From Carya illinoinensis (lineage: Eukaryota > Streptophyta > Magnoliopsida > Fagales > Juglandaceae), in contig NC_056757.1 in assembly GCF_018687715.1 (NCBI RefSeq), positions 28,253,501-28,317,500 on the forward strand: a stretch of 64,000 nucleotides of DNA. Reading direction: 5' to 3'. Position 1 is the first letter of the stretch. The number at the start of each line of letters is the position of its first letter. Both the position numbers and the translations under genes were made by a program. The notes below the pieces were generated by a model. That model made no database searches, was not told the DNA's origin, and saw nothing but the letters and a program-made list of their open reading frames with translations. Below are positions 1-11,436 of this stretch, piece after piece.

Positions 1-2703
1 GATAATGGCGGAAAGCTGTTTCTTGGCGATGGTGGGAAGAGTGGCTTTCAAGGAGATGCTTTGAAACCTGATACATGTTTAGAGAGCAGAAATTGTTTGG
101 CCGACTTGAATGAGCCTATTCAGGTTGAAGAAACAAATGCTTCTGGAAATGTAGATCCTCTGGGCCAGGTTGTCTCTTACCAGACTAAAGGCCTGGATCT
201 GTCTGCTAAACCTAACTTGCAGTTTCATAGTTTGCCAAAGGGAATTTCACTCAAATCCCACCATGAAAGTGATAATGGGACTCGAAACAGTTGGCACTTA
301 GAGAGCAATGGAAATGGAAAAGGGTGGTTTGACCATGTGCTTGAAGCAGGTATAATTTCTTCATCTAGTTACTCAAAAAATCCTTAAGTTAGTTCCGTTT
401 GAATTCTGAAATTTCCCATGTGTTTTTATTGAGGAATGTCTCTGGTGGGATTATTCCCTTGTGTTATTATTGCTTTTTTTCAAAAGGCTACCATTTTGTT
501 TGCAGGGCACAGTAAAAATGACTTGAAATCTGGTTCTCAAGTTCTCCAACCAGAGGTATCTTCCCAGCCAATGCAAGTTTTGCTTAAAGTTCATGAACCT
601 TCTGCTTACCATCTAACTGATCAAAGCAAGGTCGGATTGTGGAATGAAAGAACAGTCTGTGCTTTAGAAATCCCAGATAGAAGTCACGAAATCTCCAGCA
701 GTAAGCATCTGGGGTCTATGGTGACTTCCCATATGCCCAGTCCATATCCTATTGTTCCTTCCTCTGATTTGGCCAAGTCTTGGTCTCACTCAGTTTCATC
801 TTGGGAAAAACAAAGTAGCTCCTTAAGCCAGAAGTCAATATCAGGTCAAAAACAACCGTGTTTGAACTCATCTGCTGCTTCATTGAGTAAGAGTTGCCAG
901 TCATCAGTGCAGAGCAATGGATTTTTTGGAGATGCATGGCATCTTAAGAGCAATTCTAGCTGTAACCCGGGTTCTGGAAATGAAGTGCCTAACAGAAATG
1001 GATTTTACCAGGGGTCACCATCTGGGTCCAAGGAACTATCCTTTCACCTCCCTTCAATCAGCTATGATTATCTGAACTGTGTTAATGATCATAACAGAGC
1101 TCCAGATCAATTCAGCAATAATAGTTTTGTGAAGTACTCCAAGGGTTCAGATTACATGGACATGAAATCTGTGAAAGATGAGAGCTTGAATGTAGCCCTT
1201 CCAAACCATTCATCCAACAAAGTAGCTCCCAGGCAAGGTTTTGAGATCGTAGATGGAGGACAGAAGCATGAAGACCATCTTTCAGTCTTGCCATGGCTCA
1301 GACCTAAGCCTTCTTCTAAGAATGAGACCTCCAATGCTGGGAGAGTTTTAAACACAGAGGAGCTGAGTTTCCTGCAATCTTCACCAAGTTGGGTGTCCAA
1401 CAAAAATGAGATGGAAAAGGGAATTAATCACATTTTCCCCCCGAACATAAAACTGGTTTCTTGTTCTAATGATGTTGAGATCAAGAGGATTGAAATAGGT
1501 GACTACCCAACTGATAGAAAAATTCTTGGGTTTCCAATATGTGAGAAGTCTCATATTTCTGAAAATGAGTCTTGTTCTTTCACCTCCCCCTCTATGTCCC
1601 TTCCTCTCTCATTAAAAGGTGAAGTGGTGGAGAATAACTGGAAAAACAGAGACCTTGATATGAACTTGCCTTGTGAACCTGCAGTTCCCGACTTTGGTCA
1701 GATAGCAGAAATTTTTGTCAAAGATAAGAAAACAGATGCAAATGTTTCTATTTTCAGACATAACATTGATCTGAATTCCTGTATAAGTGATGATGAAGCA
1801 TCCTTGTTACCTTCTATTCCAAGCACTAATGTGAAGATTACGGCAGGGATAGATTTAGAAGCCCCTGTAGTTGCTGAGACTAAGGAGGATGCCATTCATG
1901 GAGATGCAGCTGAAAAGCAGCATGATGCTCCTTTGCAACTAGAACAACACAATATTGAGCACCCACAGGACGAACTTATGATGGTTGCAGCAGAGGCAAT
2001 CATTTCCATCTCAACATCATGTTTGCTCAATCAGTTTAATAATGTTACTTCCAATCCATCAGCAGCTACTGTGACAGACAACCTTAATTGGTTTGCGGAG
2101 ATAGTTTCCTCATATGGACAAGACATTGAGGGCAAGTGCGATGCTGTTTTGAGAGTCAAAGACAGTGATGACAATGAAGAAGAAGGGAGTGATTACTTTG
2201 AGTCGATGACATTAAAACTAATGGAGACCAAGGAAGAAGATTATATGCCTAAACCTCTGGTTCCAGAAAGCTTAAAGCTGGAGGAAACTGGAACTACCGT
2301 ATTAACAAATCGGCCCCGGAAGGGCCAGGCAAGGAGGGGGAGGCAGAGGAGGGACTTCCAAAGAGACATCCTTCCAGGCCTTGCTTCTCTTTCAAGGCAT
2401 GAGGTAACAGAAGATCTTCAAACATTTGGTGGGCTAATGCGAGCAACAGGTCATTCATGGCATTCAGGGTTAACGAGGAGGAGCTCTACCAGGAATGGAT
2501 GTGGGAGGGGGAGGCGGCGGTCAGCAGCCAGTACCTCCCCTACCATGCCAGCTAGCCCAGCTTGCACTCCACTGATACAACAGCTTAATAACACTGAAGT
2601 GGGACTGGAGGATAGAAGCCTAGCAGGGTGGGGGAAGACGACCAGACGACCCCGCCGGCAGAGATGCCCTGCAGGTAATCATGCATTGATCCCTTTAACC
2701 TAG
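1..2703 (+). CDS. DUF863 family protein, 3' part (5' end outside window)
   Basis: Two exons are visible: 1-349 and 506-2703. The first is open from base 1, so the gene starts upstream. The intron 350-505 is GT-AG and the reading frame continues across it. The stop is TAG at 2701-2703. The protein is Ser/Asn-rich and low in predicted order until the C-terminal quarter. That part has the block typical of the plant-specific DUF863 family: a basic RRGRQRRDFQRDILPG stretch, then LASLSRHEVTEDLQTFGGLM, and a final TRRPRRQRCPAGN tail. 'DLNEP' and 'DLNLPC'-like motifs recur (residues encoded near 106 and 1660) and resemble the acidic DLN motifs common in this family; DLN motifs can bind TOPLESS corepressors, which is an inference here. 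The molecular function is unknown; nuclear location is plausible from the basic tail. The nearest Arabidopsis relatives, from memory, are At1g69360 and At1g26620. Confidence 0.9.
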
Positions 2704-3190
2704 TAGTGGAAAGAAGCTGTGATTTATTCATTTAGAATTTTATAGAGGGAGGTAAGGAGTTGTTTCTTTGGCAGCCTCGCCGGGAGGGGGAGTGTTGTGG
2801 AGGAGGGTGGGTAAGGTGTTTCTGAGCCATGGGGACTGCCTTTGTACATTTCTTGACCCAAAATTTGGGCTTGCTTGAGTATCTACCTTTGAATGTTCAC
2901 CTACTTTGTATTATCAGAAATAATGTTGTATGATTTCTTCCGGCATATATAACAGCATTCCTTCACTCATACGTTCACGGCCACTTGGTTCCAAGTGGGT
3001 TTCCTCATTGTACTGAGTACCCCTACATCTGCTTCGTCTGGTTGAAGCATCGGCGATGGTTTTGAATGAATATGAATTTATAATGTCAGGTTGAAATATG
3101 CTGAAGTGCTATCTACTGGGAACACTGAAGCAAATGAAATATGCAGTTTGCTTAATTTTGTTCCTTTGGAGGAGAGGCGTGCGTGCGGAT
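2704..3190. other. 3' flank of the DUF863 gene
   Basis: Untranslated trailer of the DUF863 gene followed by unique spacer. T-rich stretches and several AATAAA-like variants occur (2910-2960), but no single polyadenylation site stands out. No coding potential was recognised. Confidence 0.5.
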
Positions 3191-3506
3191 AGCTTCTCTC
3201 TCTCAATCATTCACTAGACCTGCTGAACTTACATATTTTCTGGAAGTGTCCGATTATACTTAGCCATATAATGAACACTAACAGAAACAACGATCGAGAT
3301 GGGCGAAGGAATCACACATAAATATGAAACTAATAGGAAAAATCTTTGATCAAAGTTAAGATCTTTGAATCTCTCTCTCACGAACTAATGGAAAGAGGGT
3401 GTCCTCTAGACGAGACTTTACACATAATTGATGGTTGTAAAGGTAAAAAGTTGACTAGGATTAGATGACTAGATGATAAGGTTTGTCTTATCGTCATATT
3501 TGAAAT

Positions 3507-4302
3507 TGTTGGATAATGTAAATGGATTATTGATTTATCTCTAAACAATATTGAGTCTATATAGAAGTTTTAGGTGTTGTTTAGATAAGTCATTGAAGTT
3601 AAAATCAAGTCATGGTATATTTGTGTTTATTCAGAAGAAAGCTTAATAGAGATTAGTCAATACAGAAGAATGTTATGGCGAAATGTCAGTAGTCCGTTGG
3701 AACACGTTTTCGTTATTGTTGCTAACCGTCAGCAGAATCTTACTGTGATTGGAACTCTTTCCAAACTTCCTATTTAAAGGGATTCGGTTTTGTATCTCAG
3801 CAATGAGTTTAATCCACGAATTCTAGAGAGTATATTATGAGCATTTATGAGAGAAAATTCACTTGAGAATTTTCATTTGATTTTTCATATCTTCTTGAGT
3901 GTGATCGTGCTTTGAGTGTGAAGGAACATTGATTGGATTTCAGTCTCTGGAGTTTCAGAATGGAAGTCAACATTTGAAAATCGTCAAAGATTCTGGTTTT
4001 ACTATAGTAGAAGACAAACAGGTCTTTTGTCTAGGCAAGTAAAAGAGTTGAATTGTAAAGGTTTTGTAATTGATGATTGCTTGCAATTGATCTTTAAATA
4101 ATAAGATTGACTTTTTTGAATTTGATTGTCTTGTAGGATTTTATCTTTAAAGACTTTTTTAAAAGGTTTTCCTTCATAATCAATCGTCTTGTCTTACAAA
4201 ATTGATTATTTATTTTAAAATATTTGATTCGTTTTATAATCTTGATGATTGAGATCTAACCAATTTATTCAAAACAATTGATAAATAATTTCGTAGTTTA
4301 CA
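3507..4302 (+). mobile_element. possible solo or truncated LTR relic
   Basis: About 800 bp starting TGTTGGATAATG and ending near ...TTTACA, non-coding. It has a TATTTAAA box near 3771-3778 and a T-rich region after it, the general layout of a Copia-type LTR. I could not find a matching target-site duplication or an adjoining primer-binding site, so the ends are uncertain and this may be an old remnant. Confidence 0.3.
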
Positions 4303-5250
4303 TAAAAATTTCAATGGCCAACCAAATTCACAGGCTTGCAATAATTGCGCCCTGAAGAGTATTTTACAGTTTATTGACCCAGTAACCCAAGATTGTCACA
4401 AAATGGCATTATTTAAAGAAGAAAGAATAGATTCACTTCATATCGAAGAATTCTTTTCTGTCAGCATAATGGCAATAGTGGTACATGGAAAAGATTGCTG
4501 GCCCCTTTTTTTTTTTTGTTTCTTTATATTCGTTTTTACCCTCAGAAGTGATTTTTCTTCCCTTCTTTCACATACATCTCTGCCTAGAAAAGGAATAAAG
4601 AGAAATCGTATAAAATTTTCAGATGGCTGATAGGCTGATTCTCATTCAATGGTTTGCCTGAAGGATATCTATCTATCTACAATCAACGAGCACACAGAAC
4701 ACAGGAACCCCCACTAGCCATAGGTTTGCAAGGTGGATTGTTTTGAATGGTATTTTCTTGTGACAAAGCGGCTTTTAATTCATTGTCTGTCCTTTTGGGG
4801 AACCAATGGGGTAAAAAAACAAAAAAAAAAAAGGCCTAAACTTGCACTGGAGAGGGCGGGCGCGTTGGATATGGCGCGTGGGGGTGGGGCCAAAGGCATT
4901 GGGGGACAAGAGGAGTAGAAGATGTTTCGTTTTGTAGGCTGAGAGTCTTTCGCACTGAACGAATGCGTGCGTCGGCGTGTCGGCGTGTGAGTTGATTTGT
5001 TTTGGCTGATGGTGGTGTTTTAGTCGAAGGTTGTCCTTTTTAACGGATACTCCACCACCCAATCACATCTCGCAATTAGTACGCCACTCTCCTCTCTTTC
5101 TTGCCTTTCTTTTTCCATCGTCATGCTATAAAGCCAACACCCACCGCCTTTTGCTTCTTTCCCACTCGGCCCACTCCTCATTCCCCACTCTCTCGTATTT
5201 CCACTTTTAACCTTAAGATTTTCTTTCAATTTTTTGTTTAACAAGTATTT
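4303..5250. other. intergenic; orphan promoter-like segment
   Basis: No convincing gene. 4845-4990 is unusually GC/CpG-rich for this window. A TATA-like TATAAAG (5127-5133) follows and is succeeded by a pyrimidine-rich stretch to about 5200, like a core promoter plus leader. No open frame resembling a protein follows; the sequence turns into AT-rich repeat at 5250. Confidence 0.35.
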
Positions 5251-5930
5251 ATAATGGATGGTGCTGGAAGCTCCCGCTTTTGTATTTTTGTATTTTTATT
5301 TTTTTACATATTTTTTAAATACTTTTAAATATATTTTAAAAAAAAATAAAATATCATTAAAAAATAATTTCTTAATTACCAAGTAAAAAGAAATTAAAAC
5401 AAAAATGAGAGCTGCCACTCCCAGTTTTGGATCCTCAGATCCTTATTATTTTTCATTTATAATTTATGAAAATTATTATTATTACAAAAAAATCTTATAA
5501 AAATAAATTTATAAATTGACGTATCTTGATGTAACATGTTATATCTACTTTATTATAAGATAAATGATATTTACAATTACAAAGTACGCTCTTCTTTAAA
5601 AAAATGTATAAATATGATTTTTACATAAAAACATTTAATCTTTAATGGTGAACTCTATTATTTTTCAAAATGATTGCACGGTACTTGCACAACCTATGAG
5701 TATATCAAATATTTCTCTTACCACAAAAGTATTTTTATTATAAAATAGATCTAATGTATTTTATTAAGTCATCAATTTATAAATTTATTTTTATAAGATC
5801 TTTTATATTTGTATCACTTCTCATAATTTATTAAATGAATCGTTAAACACTTCTCATAATTTATTAAATGAATCATCACTTGTGATGAAAGAATTTGGCA
5901 TTGTTGGCAATAACAATATCAAAAATTAAA
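5251..5930. other. AT-rich spacer, repeat-derived
   Basis: Very AT-rich. 5250-5440 begins with a GGTGCTGGAAGCTCCC-like segment and ends with a GAGAGCTGCCACTCCCAG-like segment around an A/T core, suggesting a decayed short inverted-repeat element. A short phrase (CTTCTCATAATTTATTAAATGAATC) is directly repeated near 5817 and 5850. No gene seen. Confidence 0.4.
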
Positions 5931-6104
5931 GAGAAATGATATTTGCAGTCGTAGTTGTGCAAGCGGCGTGCAATTACTTTGAAAAAAATGAATTAATATG
6001 GGACCCACATGAAAAAAAAAACTAACTTTTTAATCGTGGACCCCACTCTTTTTCAAAACGATTGCGCATCGTTTATAATTCCATGACTGTATGTAGTATT
6101 GCTC
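5931..6104. mobile_element. MITE-like element, 174 bp
   Basis: The ends form an imperfect terminal inverted repeat of about 24 bp: GAGAAATGATATTTGCAGTCG on the left, and GAGCAATACTACATACAGTC read inward from the right. The interior pairs further (TTTGAAAAA... with ...TTTTTCAAA). It is non-coding. Related A/T-core sequences occur near 11080-11270, 32085-32230 and 53270-53430. Confidence 0.6.
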
Positions 6105-6811
6105 AAAACCAAAACTCACCTTGTCCTAAAACCCTATCCCTAAAGACACATTGGAGGTTACAATTATACTTTCAATTTCATTAGAGCTTTCTCATCCGGT
6201 TCTTTATAATATTTCTTAAAATTTAATTAGAAATCACATTTCTTTTAATTTTTTCTTAAATTTTACTTATATTTCAAAAACCTCCTACATCTCATTTCCT
6301 ATCATTTCTCTATTATATTAAAATAAATATTTCTCTATTATTTCTTTATTATTTTTTTCTCACACTTCCATTTATATTTTTTCTTTATATTCTATCAAAA
6401 TATAAGTTTAGAATAAAAAAAATCAAAAGAATGATTTGGAGAGCTACTGTACACATCCTATAATCAAAAGTTATTATAGGGAACCGGATGTAAGTCACTT
6501 TTCTTCTCTTTTCATATTTTATCTCTATAATTTAGCCAAGAATTAGGTACGAGGAAACCGATGAGAATGCTTTTATACACAATTAGTGTAATGAAATACT
6601 CTAAGAAAATCTGCTTAATGTAAAAAGTAATGTTTGATTTATATACAAAGAAGTCTACACGCTGATGTGATTTAATCTAATCTATCATATCCTTAAAATC
6701 TTTTTGAAATAAAGTAGATGCGATGTATTATATTAAGTTATGTCAATATCTTAAATTTTTTGTGCAAGATTCGTATATAGACCTAACACCTTTCAGAATA
6801 TTAAATACTTT
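6105..6811. other. AT-rich spacer
   Basis: AT-rich, with no gene, no tRNA and no clear repeat boundary recognised. Confidence 0.4.
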
Positions 6812-6956
6812 GAGCAATGTTACTCATAATCTCTTTTCTTATCATCCTCTCATCATCCCATGATGTGACAGTAGATAATTTGAAATTATTTATTATATTT
6901 TACTTGTGAACTTATCATCTAATATCACATAATGGGATGATGAATATATTTTCTCT
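6812..6956. mobile_element. MITE-like hairpin element, copy 1
   Basis: About 145 bp that folds on itself: CATCATCCCATGATGTGACA near 6851-6870 is mirrored by ATCACATAATGGGATGATG near 6924-6942. A second copy in opposite orientation lies at about 62449-62580. Non-coding. Confidence 0.55.
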
Positions 6957-7250
6957 AAATACTTTATATTTCTTTTAATCATCTTTCTAAAAATATCCGT
7001 TGTAGTTTTTCCTCATCAACCATTGCTTCACTCTCACTTAAATCCATACATTTCAACTCATTGCAACTTAAATCTTAATTTTATGTCACAAACCAGCGTT
7101 AATACAAATTGAACAAAATATTATATATTATATGTTCAATGGTTTTCGGTGAAACATAATATTGATATAGATATTCTGTCCTTTTTTGAAAACTTTTAGA
7201 GATATTGCATTTTGTTGATAGTTTGAGGAGGTGATTGTCAAAATTGATAA
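6957..7250. other. spacer
   Basis: AT-rich sequence without a recognised feature. Confidence 0.4.
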
Positions 7251-7690
7251 GTTTAGATAGCTTTTGTTTTTAGTAAGTAAGAAATTTATTAATAAATGTA
7301 ATTAAGCATAGCCTAAATATACAGGAAGTGTACATAAAGAGACACCTAATTACAAGTTAACCCTGAAGAACATTACAAAAGTCATTAAGACTATTCCTAT
7401 CCAAAACAATAATCCAAGCACAAAGCAACAAAGTATGAAAAAAGAAAGCTCTAATCCTTCCACCGATCGTTAGCTATTCTAAAAATAGTGCCCGTTCCTC
7501 TCATTCCAAATGCACCACATGAGACAAAGAGGAACCATCTTCCAAATGGTTGCTATTTGACGATTTCCTAGAAGCCCTCTCCAACATGCAAGGAGGGTCA
7601 CCACCATCGTGGGCATCACCCAAGTACTTGAGTTTAGATAGATAATTACAAATTGAACCGTAATTTGAGTAGGCTGTGTATTTTCCCATA
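7251..7690 (-). mobile_element. LINE relic (3' end of a non-LTR reverse transcriptase ORF)
   Basis: On the minus strand around 7480-7570 the translation contains WKMVPLCLMWCIWNERN, the signature of the zf-RVT tail in plant L1-type LINE polyproteins. It is followed by stops and degenerate sequence. Only the extreme 3' part of the element remains. Confidence 0.6.
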
Positions 7691-8011
7691 AATCATCTTC
7701 GATAAAGACTACAAGTGTAAAACGCTTGTGATATTGCTATTTACTCAAAGAATACAAAGTCTGTACAAAGAGTACCCTGATCTCTTACACGACATAATGA
7801 AGCCAAAATCAAGTTTCAAGAGGTAATATCTCTACCTGCCATTTAAATGATCTTGATGATTCAGCCAAAAAAAAAAAAATGATCATGATGAAAGGATTAC
7901 TCTCTACAAACATGAGGTTTCTTTGAAATCCAGTGTTGTTCCTGGACCGATATTGAATTATTCCAAATTAGATCATCTCCCTTGAGAACAAGTAGCTATT
8001 GAACCGTCATT
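7691..8011. other. 3' flank of the PPR gene
   Basis: Between the LINE relic and the PPR gene (which is read leftward). This is probably PPR 3' UTR plus spacer. Nothing else seen. Confidence 0.4.
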
Positions 8012-8110
8012 TTATACATTATACCTTGGTTCAGAATCCAAAGTGGGGAAGTTCTTCAAAACATTGTAAATTTCATTTGTTTGCAAATGAGAAGAATCTC
8101 CAGCTCCAAA
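8012..8110 (-). pseudogene. in-frame continuation of the PPR E/E+ region beyond the TGA
   Basis: 32 codons plus TAA in the same frame as the PPR gene. The first residues, FGAGDSSHLQTNEIY, keep the family pattern FGAG...T(D/N)EIY that normally follows the E motif. This is the conserved tail of the protein, now downstream of a stop codon. Confidence 0.65.
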
Positions 8111-10369
8111 TCAGTAGATTTTTTTCTCAAGTTCAATTGTACTCCATCCAGGAACTTTGGTTAGGCCTATACCTTCCATCATTGATCTCACCTTCCTAAC
8201 TTCATTCCAGTCTCCTCCTTCTGCATATATATTTGATAATAAAGTATAGTATCCAGTATCATCTGTACTAATACCTATAAGGTCTCTTTTAATGCATTTG
8301 ATCATGTCCATCCTCTGGTGGATTCGACACCCATTAAGTAGAGCACCCCAGATGCTAGCATCTACAGGAAGTGGCATTGATTTGATAAATTCATAGGCTC
8401 CATTTAGATCACCAGCTCGGCTCAGAAGGTCGACCACAACAGCAAAATGTTCTGTGTTGGGCTCGATGCCAAAATTCCTCATCAAGCTGAAATAGAACCT
8501 CCCCTTTTCAACAGAGCCTACATGACTGCAAGCTGATAGAATGTTCATGAACGTAACTTCGTTTGGTTTTATTCCTGAATCTACCATCCGATTGAAGAGT
8601 GAGATGGCAGCATTGATCTGACCATGTATTCCATAACCGTCAATCATGGCACTCCATGAAACCACGCTCCGCTTTGACATGCTATCAAAAACTCCTTGGG
8701 CTGCTCGAAGGTCTCCAGACTTGGCATACATGTCAGTTAGAGCTGTATCTACATAAGAATCCGTCTTCAGACCACAGGTAATGAGCTTGTGGTGAACCCA
8801 TTTCCCCTTTTCTCGATGACCCAAATGGGAGCAAGCTTGAATTACACTCAAGAAGGTCACCTCATTCATCTCAATGCCATTTAAATACATTTGATCAAAC
8901 AGACGAATTGCCTCCACTGAATTACCATTCTGAGAAAATCCACAAATCATAGAATTCCAAGTTACAACAGTTGGTTGTTTAATCTTCTCAAATATCATAT
9001 ATCCGGAGCAAACATCACCACATTTGCAGTACATGTCAATAAGCGAATTCTGGACATACTCATCCAGAATGCTTCTTTTTATAACATGACAATGAATCTG
9101 ATATCCAAGCTGTATTGAACCCACATTTCCACAAGCTGAAAGAGAACTTGACAGGCTATATGAATCTGGCATCAGTCCCTGCGTCTGCATCTGCACAAAT
9201 AGCTCTAATGCCTTCTTCAACAACCCTTTCTGAGCATAAAGCGAGATGAGCATATTCCACGACACAATATTTTTTTGCCCAACGGCATGAAGAACCTCCT
9301 CGCAATCATTTAGTTTTCCACATTCAGCATATAATTCTATTAAAGCTGGCCCCAAAAATTCAATATCCGCAGCCAAAGGTTTTTTTATAACAAAGCAATG
9401 AACTGACTTCCCCTCTCTAAGCAAGCCTAACCTGGCACAAGAACATATGATACACATAATGGTCACTGCATTGGATTCCACTTTAAACCCTTGCATCTCA
9501 ACAAAAACATTCATTGCTTCTCGGAAGCAATTGACTTGGTTGTAGCATGTAATCATTGCGGTCCAACAAGCAGTGTTCCGGTGAGTGACATTTTGAAAGA
9601 TCATCTCTGCACTATGCAAGTCACCACATTTAGAATACATCACAATTAGATAAGTACCCAAAGACCCATCGCTTCTAATTGCCCTTGTCACAACTTGACC
9701 ATGAACTGACCTTGCTAGTCGCAAAACACCCAAGCCACCACAAGCCTCAGCTACGCTAAGCATTGTCACTGAATCTGGTTCAACACCTTGAGAGACCATA
9801 CCATGGAACAAATCCAAGCCTTCAATTGCCTCTCCATTCTCAACATAACAAGATATAATCGAACTCCACAAAACCACATCTTTAATGTGCATTCCATCAA
9901 ATATCTTTCGTGCATCATCTAAGCAGCCCATTTTGCCATACATACTAAGCAATGCAGTTTCGGCAATAGCATCAGTATCAAACCCAACTTTAATTATCCT
10001 CCCATGGACCTTCCCCCCAATGCCCAGGTCACCAAAACCAGAGCAAGCTCTCAGAATGGAAGGATAAATAAACCTATTGACCTGGACTTGATGGTACAGC
10101 ATTTTATGATACAGCGAAATCGATTCTTCGAAGAAATGGTTCCAAACATGACACTTAATTAGTACACCCCACATGAACGAATCCGGGTTAGGGAAGGTTT
10201 CAAAGACAAGTCTAGAAGATTGGAGGGAACCCATTTGGGCATAAGACTCAATAAGTTTGGTGGAAGCAAGCGGGTCTTCATGGAGGCGAGTGACAAAGAG
10301 ATGGGCGTGGAGTTGGGTTAGTGTTCTTAAAGTGGTGCAGGACCTGAAAAAAGGCATGTAGAGCGTCAT
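8111..10369 (-). CDS. PLS-class pentatricopeptide repeat protein (E subgroup), ends at an in-frame TGA
   Basis: Single-exon gene of 752 codons, read leftward from ATG 10367-10369. It is a chain of about 35-residue PPR motifs (repeated patterns such as ALLSMYGKMGCLDDARKIFD, ALIELYAECGKLNDCEEV and SLIDMYCKCGDV) in P-L-S order, followed by a C-terminal E region (TGYYTLLSNIYAEGGDWNEV). PLS-E proteins bind single-stranded organelle RNA and usually act in C-to-U editing. The best match I recall is At1g69350, predicted mitochondrial. The N-terminus (MTLYMPFFRSC) aligns with that protein's start. The reading frame stops at TGA 8111-8113, right after ELEKKIY. Beyond it the same frame continues for 32 codons (8015-8110) with recognisable E/E+ sequence before TAA 8012-8014. 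The stop may be a truncating allele, a sequencing error, or a real shorter protein. Confidence 0.9.
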   Translation of the reverse strand: MTLYMPFFRSCTTLRTLTQLHAHLFVTRLHEDPLASTKLIESYAQMGSLQSSRLVFETFPNPDSFMWGVLIKCHVWNHFFEESISLYHKMLYHQVQVNRFIYPSILRACSGFGDLGIGGKVHGRIIKVGFDTDAIAETALLSMYGKMGCLDDARKIFDGMHIKDVVLWSSIISCYVENGEAIEGLDLFHGMVSQGVEPDSVTMLSVAEACGGLGVLRLARSVHGQVVTRAIRSDGSLGTYLIVMYSKCGDLHSAEMIFQNVTHRNTACWTAMITCYNQVNCFREAMNVFVEMQGFKVESNAVTIMCIICSCARLGLLREGKSVHCFVIKKPLAADIEFLGPALIELYAECGKLNDCEEVLHAVGQKNIVSWNMLISLYAQKGLLKKALELFVQMQTQGLMPDSYSLSSSLSACGNVGSIQLGYQIHCHVIKRSILDEYVQNSLIDMYCKCGDVCSGYMIFEKIKQPTVVTWNSMICGFSQNGNSVEAIRLFDQMYLNGIEMNEVTFLSVIQACSHLGHREKGKWVHHKLITCGLKTDSYVDTALTDMYAKSGDLRAAQGVFDSMSKRSVVSWSAMIDGYGIHGQINAAISLFNRMVDSGIKPNEVTFMNILSACSHVGSVEKGRFYFSLMRNFGIEPNTEHFAVVVDLLSRAGDLNGAYEFIKSMPLPVDASIWGALLNGCRIHQRMDMIKCIKRDLIGISTDDTGYYTLLSNIYAEGGDWNEVRKVRSMMEGIGLTKVPGWSTIELEKKIY

Positions 10370-11436
10370 TCTTCTTGTTCTATAAACATCTTAACAAGGC
10401 CAAATCTAAAGTCCACGTGAACCCATGGTCTAAGCAAGAGAAAGAGCTGTCCTGTTTTTGACTCGGTATGAAGAGAGCATGGAACGACAATACAACACAA
10501 TATCATGCGAGGTTCCAATGAAGTGTTTGTGCTCTGTCTGCTACAACCTTTGAGGTGGAAGCTCATTTCGTAACTTAAAAAAACGAGTAACCATGTCTAC
10601 GCCTCTTAATTTACCAATCCCATTCACGACGACTCCAAACAAAGCCAATTTTTGCACAAGAAGCGCTTGTTCCGATTACCAATTCCAGGTCCCATACACT
10701 TAGCCATGGGTGTAGTTTATAGTGAGACGATGAGATGAGATCAAACATTTCTGTATACAAACTAATAATTTTCTAATTTATTTTGAATTTCCCATAGAAC
10801 ATTTACAGTCTAATTTTATAAACTTGCATATTATAATTAAATGTTATTAAAAAAGAGAGAGGATATTTACTACTATCTTTTATATGACATCAAGTGGTTG
10901 GAAAATAAATTAATAATTTGACAATCATTTAATGTGAAATCAAATAACTTACTAGGCTCAATCGATCACTATCTATCAAGTTCAATTTTCTATGGATGAC
11001 AATGTTACTTTTCCCATTTGTTCCCCATTTGGTGGATTTATTTTTATATTTTCATTAATTAGTAATTTAAAAAATAAAAATATAGAAAAAAATAATTATT
11101 CAAATAGTATACTTGATAGTAATGTAAGATACAGTTATGAATTATGTAAATACTGTAAATTCATTCTTAAAAAAAATGAGATCTATGATTAAAAAATTAA
11201 TTTTTTATATAAATTTTATATTTAATTATTTTTTTAAAAAGAGTGTACGATGTTTGTCATTGTAAATATTATTTCTATATTTCTATAATTAACATAAGAA
11301 TCATTTAAAATTACTTCACATATGAGAATGAACTTTTTTTATTTAGGTGGGTATGCCGAGCTTCCGTTAGGCTAATTAGTTTTTTTTTTTTTTTTCCTTT
11401 TCTTTACATTTATTTTTAATATTTTTAAATACTTTT
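10370..11436. other. PPR 5' flank and AT-rich spacer
   Basis: 10370-10700 is upstream of the PPR start and probably carries its promoter and 5' UTR; a small upstream open frame (10366-10566, minus) overlaps the start codon by a few bases. 10860-11330 is AT-rich and includes a relic of the A/T-core MITE family (about 11080-11270). No other gene seen. Confidence 0.4.
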
